Shown here: positions 59,045-64,000 of the stretch, in pieces
Layout of the letters: each line of letters begins with the position of its first letter
How positions within the stretch are numbered: the first letter of the stretch is position 1
Assembly (NCBI RefSeq): GCF_030269925.1
Contig: NC_085117.1
Location: 6,944,731 to 7,008,730, forward strand
Direction: 5' to 3'
DNA from: Bombyx mori
Lineage: Eukaryota; Arthropoda; Insecta; Lepidoptera; Bombycidae
DNA length: 64,000 nt
The notes under the pieces: model-generated
Seen by the model: only the letters and a program-made list of their open reading frames with translations
What the model was told of the DNA's origin: nothing
The model's database searches: none
Position numbers and translations under genes: made by a program

Positions 59045-60844
59045 TTACCGGCGGAGTGAGGGGAGGACGTACGTATTTAATGACGCGTATACGTCGGCGT
59101 ATTCTTGCACAACGGCGATAAAGTGTTGTGCAGTTGAGGCAGAGCGAATGGCGTCGCCCAAAGCGTTAACGCGCTCAAAGTTGATCGACTGAAAGAAGTC
59201 GATCGCTAAAGCGAGATTGTCGGACGCGGTCGGAGGGCAAGTCGCGGGAGAGGGACGAGTCGCGGGGGCGGGACGAATCGCGGAGGAGGGAGTTGTAGCC
59301 GTGTTCATGTACGGCAGCGGTTTCGCCCAGGCCGAGACACTGGGCACCGGCGCCGGAACGAACGCTGGCTTAGCCTGCGACACAGAGGGTGCCGAGGCTT
59401 TGATGTCTGGGCCGGAAGCTCGGAGGCGGTTTTGGCGGGCGACGCGGCGATTTATTTTCGGGGCTCGGGGGCATCCGCGGTAATTTGCGGGGTGACCCTG
59501 TGTTCGACACAGGACGCAGCTAGGCGGTTCTGTCGCGGTTTTTTGATCGCGAGTGCATAGGGCCGTGGCGTGATCGCCTAAGCACTTGACGCATCGGGGG
59601 CGCGCGTGACAGTTACGGGAAGAATGCCCGTATAATTGGCAGTTATGGCACTGGCTAGGTGTGCCTTTCTTGTGTGGGGTTTCGACTGCGATTCCGGAAA
59701 GGCTACAGACCGTTCGGATGTTGAATATTTGCTTACCCTCGGGGGTAGGCTGGAGGGCGACGAGAACCATATTATATGGCTCCCTTCCGCGGCCTGTGTG
59801 CATGCGGTGTACGGAGTTAACCGGTAGGCCTTGTTCGAGAAGGTCGGCCTTGACGAGCTCGGCATCCAACTCTTTAGGGATGCCACGTATAACGGCACGG
59901 AGTTCGCGCTCCTCCTGGAGCGTATATGTGTGGAAACTTATACGCTCCTTACGGAGGTAAGAAGAGAGGGCCCTATGGTCGTCGGATGTTCGAACCTTAA
60001 TTTGAATGCCGTTCGCGAGGTTACGGGCATTCGTAAAATTGATATTTTTGGCCTTAAGGGCCAGGGAAACTCGTTCCCAAGCTGCCTTCTCTTGAAGGAT
60101 TACCGGGGGAGGGGTCTGGGCTTTATTTTGTGCCACCGGACGCGGCGACGGAGTGGCACGGGCTGGAGGCGCAACGGGAGTCTGAGGGCGGGGGCGCGAC
60201 GCGTTCGCGGCTTTGCTAATTTTAGCGGCCGCGGGAGCTCGAGACTCCGCGGCACGCTTCTTACCCTTTTGCACCAGGGTGAATCCATCCGTCGATGAGG
60301 CGGGAGCGAGGTCGACCTCCATCTCCGAGTCAGAGTCGGAGGACGAGGAGGCGGGCGCAGGTGACCTACGAGTAGGTGTTTTGGACGGCGCGACGGAGGC
60401 CGCGGATGATCGCGCTGCTGGAACGGTGACCACGGCGGACGACGCAGCAGTTTTACTCGCCAGTATAGGGGACGCGGGAACGGCAGGCACGACGGAGGCT
60501 GCGGTGCTCGATGCAGAAGCTTTGCACGCAGGTACAGGCGACGCAGGAGCAGCGAGCTCGGTGGAGTCCACGAGAGGGCTCGCAGTGTGATCGGCCTTGA
60601 AGGCCTGAAACTCGGAAGTGAGCTTTGGGTAGCGAAGCCGGAGAAATTCCGCAAATACAGCGTCCATGATGTCTACGTGCCCAGGTGGGGCTACCCTGGG
60701 TCTTAGAAAACACTCGCCTTGCGGCGAGGCCCCAACTTCTCGGACCTGAGCGGTTCTATTGAACACAGGTGGCGATGCGGCACGATTACTGCAGGACAAA
60801 GAAAAATCACAACAAAACGGAAATAACAAAAAGAAACAAAACAA
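59045..60844 (-). CDS. Jockey-like LINE ORF1: gag-like RNA-binding protein
   Basis: 599 codons from the first ATG. The first 60 codons are hydrophobic and Cys-rich, so the true start is more likely the ATG at 60666-60664 (MDAVFAEFLRLRYPKL). A Ser/Ala/Pro-rich N-terminal half carries a basic patch. A central domain around HTYTLQEERELRAVIRGIPK matches the region before the knuckles in jockey-clade gag proteins. Zinc knuckles follow: CHNCQLYGHSSRNC, CVKCLGDHATALC and CVLCRTQGHPANYRGC. It should bind the element RNA to form the ribonucleoprotein. The stop is followed by TCA and then the ORF2 ATG. Confidence 0.88.
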   Translation of the reverse strand: MFCFFLLFPFCCDFSLSCSNRAASPPVFNRTAQVREVGASPQGECFLRPRVAPPGHVDIMDAVFAEFLRLRYPKLTSEFQAFKADHTASPLVDSTELAAPASPVPACKASASSTAASVVPAVPASPILASKTAASSAVVTVPAARSSAASVAPSKTPTRRSPAPASSSSDSDSEMEVDLAPASSTDGFTLVQKGKKRAAESRAPAAAKISKAANASRPRPQTPVAPPARATPSPRPVAQNKAQTPPPVILQEKAAWERVSLALKAKNINFTNARNLANGIQIKVRTSDDHRALSSYLRKERISFHTYTLQEERELRAVIRGIPKELDAELVKADLLEQGLPVNSVHRMHTGRGREPYNMVLVALQPTPEGKQIFNIRTVCSLSGIAVETPHKKGTPSQCHNCQLYGHSSRNCHARPRCVKCLGDHATALCTRDQKTATEPPSCVLCRTQGHPANYRGCPRAPKINRRVARQNRLRASGPDIKASAPSVSQAKPAFVPAPVPSVSAWAKPLPYMNTATTPSSAIRPAPATRPSPATCPPTASDNLALAIDFFQSINFERVNALGDAIRSASTAQHFIAVVQEYADVYASLNTYVLPSLRR

Positions 60845-61060
60845 TTAAACACTTCCAGGAAGACAGTTTGTCGGCAGATGTATCACGAACACAGAAATAA
60901 CAAAAGGAAATAAAACAAATAAAAACTTCCAGGAAGAGCACTTAGTCGGCAGATGTACCACGAACACAGGCCGCGCGAACAATGGCCGGGCTAACAAAAG
61001 CCGGGCGAACAAAGGCCGGGCGATCGAGTGGTCGATGAGCACGTCCGCGCGTGACGGGTG
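60845..61060 (-). repeat. Tandem repeats in the LINE 5' UTR
   Basis: ACTTCCAGGAAGA followed by GTCGGCAGATGTA and CACGAACACAG occurs at 60851 and again 74 bases on, at 60925. A GC-rich unit of the type GCCGGGCGAACAAA repeats about three times at 60984-61023. Repeated 5' monomers often carry promoter activity in LINEs. Confidence 0.65.
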
Positions 61061-61073
61061 CCTCTATCGGAAT

Positions 61074-61536
61074 GACTTCAGTGATGGTTTGGTGGGGTAT
61101 TAGCTATGAAGGAGTGACGGAGCCATACTTTTGTGAAAAAGGTATCAAAACATCGGCACAAGTGTATCAAGATACCATTGAGAAGGTAGTGAAGCCCCTT
61201 AACAACACCATGTTCAATAATCAAGAATGGTCCTTCCAGCAAGACTCGGCGTCAGGTCATAAAGCTCGGTCTACGCAGTCTTGGTTGGAAACGAACGTTT
61301 CGGACTTCATCAGAGCTGAAGACTGGCCGTCGTTTAGTCCCGATCTTAATCCGCTGGATTATGATATATGGTCAGTTTTAGAGAGTACGGCTTGCTCTAA
61401 ACACCATGATAATTTGGAGTCCCTAAAACAATCCGTACGATTGGCAGTGAAAATTTTTCCCATGGAAAGAGTGCGTGCTTCTATTGATAACTGGGCTCAA
61501 CGTTTAAAATTATTTATTTTCTATAAAAAAAATTGA
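61074..61536 (+). pseudogene. maT-type mariner transposase, C-terminal half
   Basis: Open frame with SVMVWWGISYEGVTEPYFCE, WSFQQDSASGHKA (second catalytic Asp) and SFSPDLNPLDYDIWSVLE (third Asp, maT/DD37D-type spacing by eye), ending YKKN and TGA. The half is undamaged; the apparent start methionine lies in or beside the LINE and has no meaning. Confidence 0.8.
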
Positions 61537-61560
61537 TACTTTTGGACTTTTTTCGAGGTA

Positions 61561-64000
61561 TTATAGGTAGGTAATACTTAAAGGGATTTACTGAAATTAT
61601 ACAATTAAAATTATACATAGTTTACAAAATACGAAATATGTACATATGTATTTATATTGTGAAAAAACGTATTCTGTGAGACATCTCAAACGTATTTGTG
61701 AAGTTCGTGGCCTGTTATGGGTAACAGGCCACGAACTTCACAAATACGACAGATAGCTTCTCTTTGTTACATGTTACGCGTTCAGAAATATTGGGATCGG
61801 TTCACAAAGCATCCAATCCATCTTATACGAGTGTATCTAGTAATAGACAAAAATGAATACTTGCTTGATAGTTATGTATTATATGTGATAGATCATTTAT
61901 TGCCTTTCACAGAAAAAGTTTAGATTTTACGGATAAATAAAAATACAATACGAAAAGGCAAAAATGATTTGGCTATACTGATGCCGTCCAAAGTAGATGA
62001 ACCGAATAAGGCATGTACAACGTACATATATATTATGTCAGAGACGGTCATTAGTTTGGTAGCTAAATGAAACGCAGCATGATTCTCGAGATATGGCAGC
62101 ACGATTGCGGTATCGTCAGAACTCGGCTAACTTCGTGCTACGACAGAGCCTAGCCGATGGAGGCGCGTAGACGCCATCACATTTACCAACCAGCCTTCTT
62201 GAAGAGCGGTGCTCCGTCCTAAGAACTGTCATTCGTTTTCGTTTGCTAACGTCAAGAGAAGATTTCTAAATTGGTCTAAGACAACAAATGTGATTAGTGT
62301 ACTCAATATTTCTCTTAGCTCAATCACCCTATTCGTCCCTATGATGTCTCACGATTGTGTCAATAATTGTGGCTAACCCGACATATACATATTAAAAAAA
62401 ATACATGCATTACTTATACAAACATGTGAAAAAGTATTCTGTGATATCTGTTAGCGTCGTCTGTCTGAAACCCAGAGTATCCTGAAAGGATTTTTTCCAT
62501 TGTACGCTCAACGAAGACGGGTGAAGCGAAAGTTAAGAAACTTTATTTGTACAAATTTTTCGATAGTCAATCTATTTATTAGTTCGCTTTATCTATCATG
62601 GAATAGCCAGATAATTTCGAATGTGTGCAAGTTCCGGATAACGGTATTCGAACCGTCGGTTTGCCGAGTGAATCATTCGGTAGGTGGAAGACATTCGCTT
62701 TGTCATCTCCAACTAATTTCGAGATTATAATATTATAGAGATTCGTACAAGAACAATACGTTCGCTTGTGGTAATCAGGCGACAATGTCACTGCAAACCT
62801 TTAGGAGAGTTGCTTATAGGTAAGTTATAGAGGTAGGTAGGTTATACTTTCATTGTCAGGACAAATTTTTATCATAATTGTTGTTATAAATCACTCTCTT
62901 ACAAAGCTGTTGAGTTGTCATAAGCATTATCAAGAAGTGGCAACACCTAGCACTTGAGTTTGAAGGTGATAAACACCGAGAACTGATAAGGTAGCAACGA
63001 GACGAAGGCGCCATCAAAAACAGATTTACACAAAAACTCATTTCTTGAATTGCGTCGCGATTCTCTAAATGATTTAAATTATATAATAGTATGTTTTTTG
63101 AAGTGAAAACTTCTTTAGAATCGTTGTGATTTCAAACCGGATGCAACGGAAAAAACGACAGGTAAGAGACACAAATACAAAAATGTGTAGGATGAAGCCA
63201 GCAAAGAATGAGACAGAAATATACATACTATTTAATACAGCGCCATCTGTGAGATTTTTTAATACTAACGTGTGTATGAAAGCTCTTGTCGTGAATTTTA
63301 ATTTAGGATTATACGTGAAATTAAAATATCAATTCACAGAGGGCGCTACCTTACAATTATTTACTAATGACAAAATTTTACATATACTTAAGACGTTTAG
63401 GATAATTGTATTTTAATTTTGGAAAGTTTCACTTCTACCACGTGTGAATTGCACACATTTTGTTTTTTTTATTTACAAATATTGACTAACTGCCTTTTTG
63501 TTATAATGATAGCATAAGGCGCGTTAGAGCCGATGTGTAGTAGTGAATATGTAGGTATATGTCGCGTAACGGGCCGATATCTTAATTATTTTTTGACGTA
63601 GTGGACGTATGATGGGTAGTCGTGCAAAGAGACTGCACGGCACGAAACAATGACAGTTCCGAGACGTCTTCACTCTTCCTAAGTCAGACAACGAATGTCA
63701 GGGCTCTGAAACTGCAATACCTCCGGACAAATATTTTTTGTATGGAAACTAGCGACATCTTGTAGCGAATGTCCCTAAAATTCTATGTCGTTAAAGTTGA
63801 GGCATTTAATTATTATATAACTAAACACAGAAAATTAAAAAAATTAAAAATCATTTGTTAAAGACAAATTGATTAAGTTTTATCAATTTGCGGTTTCAAA
63901 ATTTACAAAATCCTTCATTAAAAATAAAATATAGTATAGGTAATATGTTACTGTTAATATATACAGGAGTAATGAGAAACTAACCGAAGCGAAGCCTTCT
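61561..64000. other. Right-end stretch without recognised gene
   Basis: AT-rich. Apart from the hairpin at 61691-61748, only short frames occur; none looks like an upstream exon of the receptor. Confidence 0.45.
61691..61748. repeat. Perfect inverted repeat: 27-bp arms, 4-base loop
   Basis: Arms CGTATTTGTGAAGTTCGTGG plus CCTGTTA and their exact complement, with TGGG between. No mismatch. It is not a terminator-like GC hairpin with T run, and the function is unknown. Confidence 0.9.

Larger units (their letters stand above)
55915..61073 (-). mobile_element. Full-length jockey-like LINE, both ORFs open
   Basis: Flanked by GACTTCAGTGAT at 55903-55914 and 61074-61085. In element order: 5' UTR with repeats (61073-60845), ORF1 (60844-59045), ORF2 (59041-56165), 3' UTR and poly(A), seen as poly(T) at 55915-55936. 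The 3' UTR contains the family A motif GATCCGGCGAGAAACTCAGC. With both frames intact and a matching young copy at 14568, it may be active. Confidence 0.9.
55211..61560 (+). mobile_element. maT-type mariner relic split by a jockey-like LINE (nest)
   Basis: Transposase halves lie at 55351-55914 and 61074-61536, both plus strand, with the LINE between them on the minus strand. Removing the insert and one copy of the 12-bp duplication restores the reading across the junction. The left end is placed near AGTCTGGCCATAAATACTG; a matching inverted repeat on the right was not found, so the ends are approximate. Confidence 0.8.

Noticed and set aside
59217..60590. Plus-strand frames over the LINE ORF1
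   Set aside because: Shadows of the GC-rich ORF1 in other frames.

Overview
The window looks like lepidopteran nuclear DNA, most likely a Bombyx (silkworm). It is AT-rich and has GT-AG split genes. It is dense in the tRNA-derived Bm1-type SINE, lepidopteran RTE-type 3' ends, jockey- and R1-clade LINEs, maT-type mariner, and BEL/Pao, hAT-, piggyBac- and Helitron-like sequences. I recognise no bacterial-style operon, CRISPR array or rRNA.

One host gene dominates: a minus-strand gene from about 49010 (its 5' end is not visible) down to a stop codon at 6838. I rebuilt 22 coding exons from translated similarity and splice sites. All reading phases agree from end to end, giving 1,834 visible residues. 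Transcript order: CUB (48899-49010, 46444-46666); C-type lectin-like domain (31552-31646, 30546-30779, 26663-26804); three more CUB or CUB-like modules (25105 down to 19365); three EGF modules (18463 down to 17663); one transmembrane helix (15931-16121); then a cytoplasmic tail of nearly 1,000 residues (13796 down to 6838), mostly low-complexity Ser/Pro-rich with short conserved-looking blocks. The signal peptide and the start of the first CUB lie in exons I cannot see. I do not recognise a named orthologue.

The rest is mobile DNA. At the left edge is a BEL/Pao-type gag-pol frame (1-1923, minus) that stays open to the edge, with a candidate primer-binding site and LTR to its right. A CR1/L2-group LINE (ORF 38657-41716) has an R1-clade LINE (41788-44543) inserted in its 3' UTR, with a 12-13 bp target duplication. 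A structurally complete jockey-like LINE with both frames open (55915-61073, minus) sits inside a decayed maT-type mariner (about 55211-61560), with a 12 bp target duplication. Both nests lie in or upstream of the receptor gene: the first in its 14.8-kb intron, the second 5' of the last visible exon.

The introns hold many Bm1 copies, jockey- and RTE-type 3' tails, several MITE families with clear inverted repeats (5417, 9461, 14069, 25663, 27026, 28749), a direct-repeat pair at 35331/36007, an inverted Helitron-like pair at 49118/49789, a minisatellite at 51765 and a perfect 27-bp hairpin at 61691. Family names rest on recalled family features and visible motifs; no database was searched.
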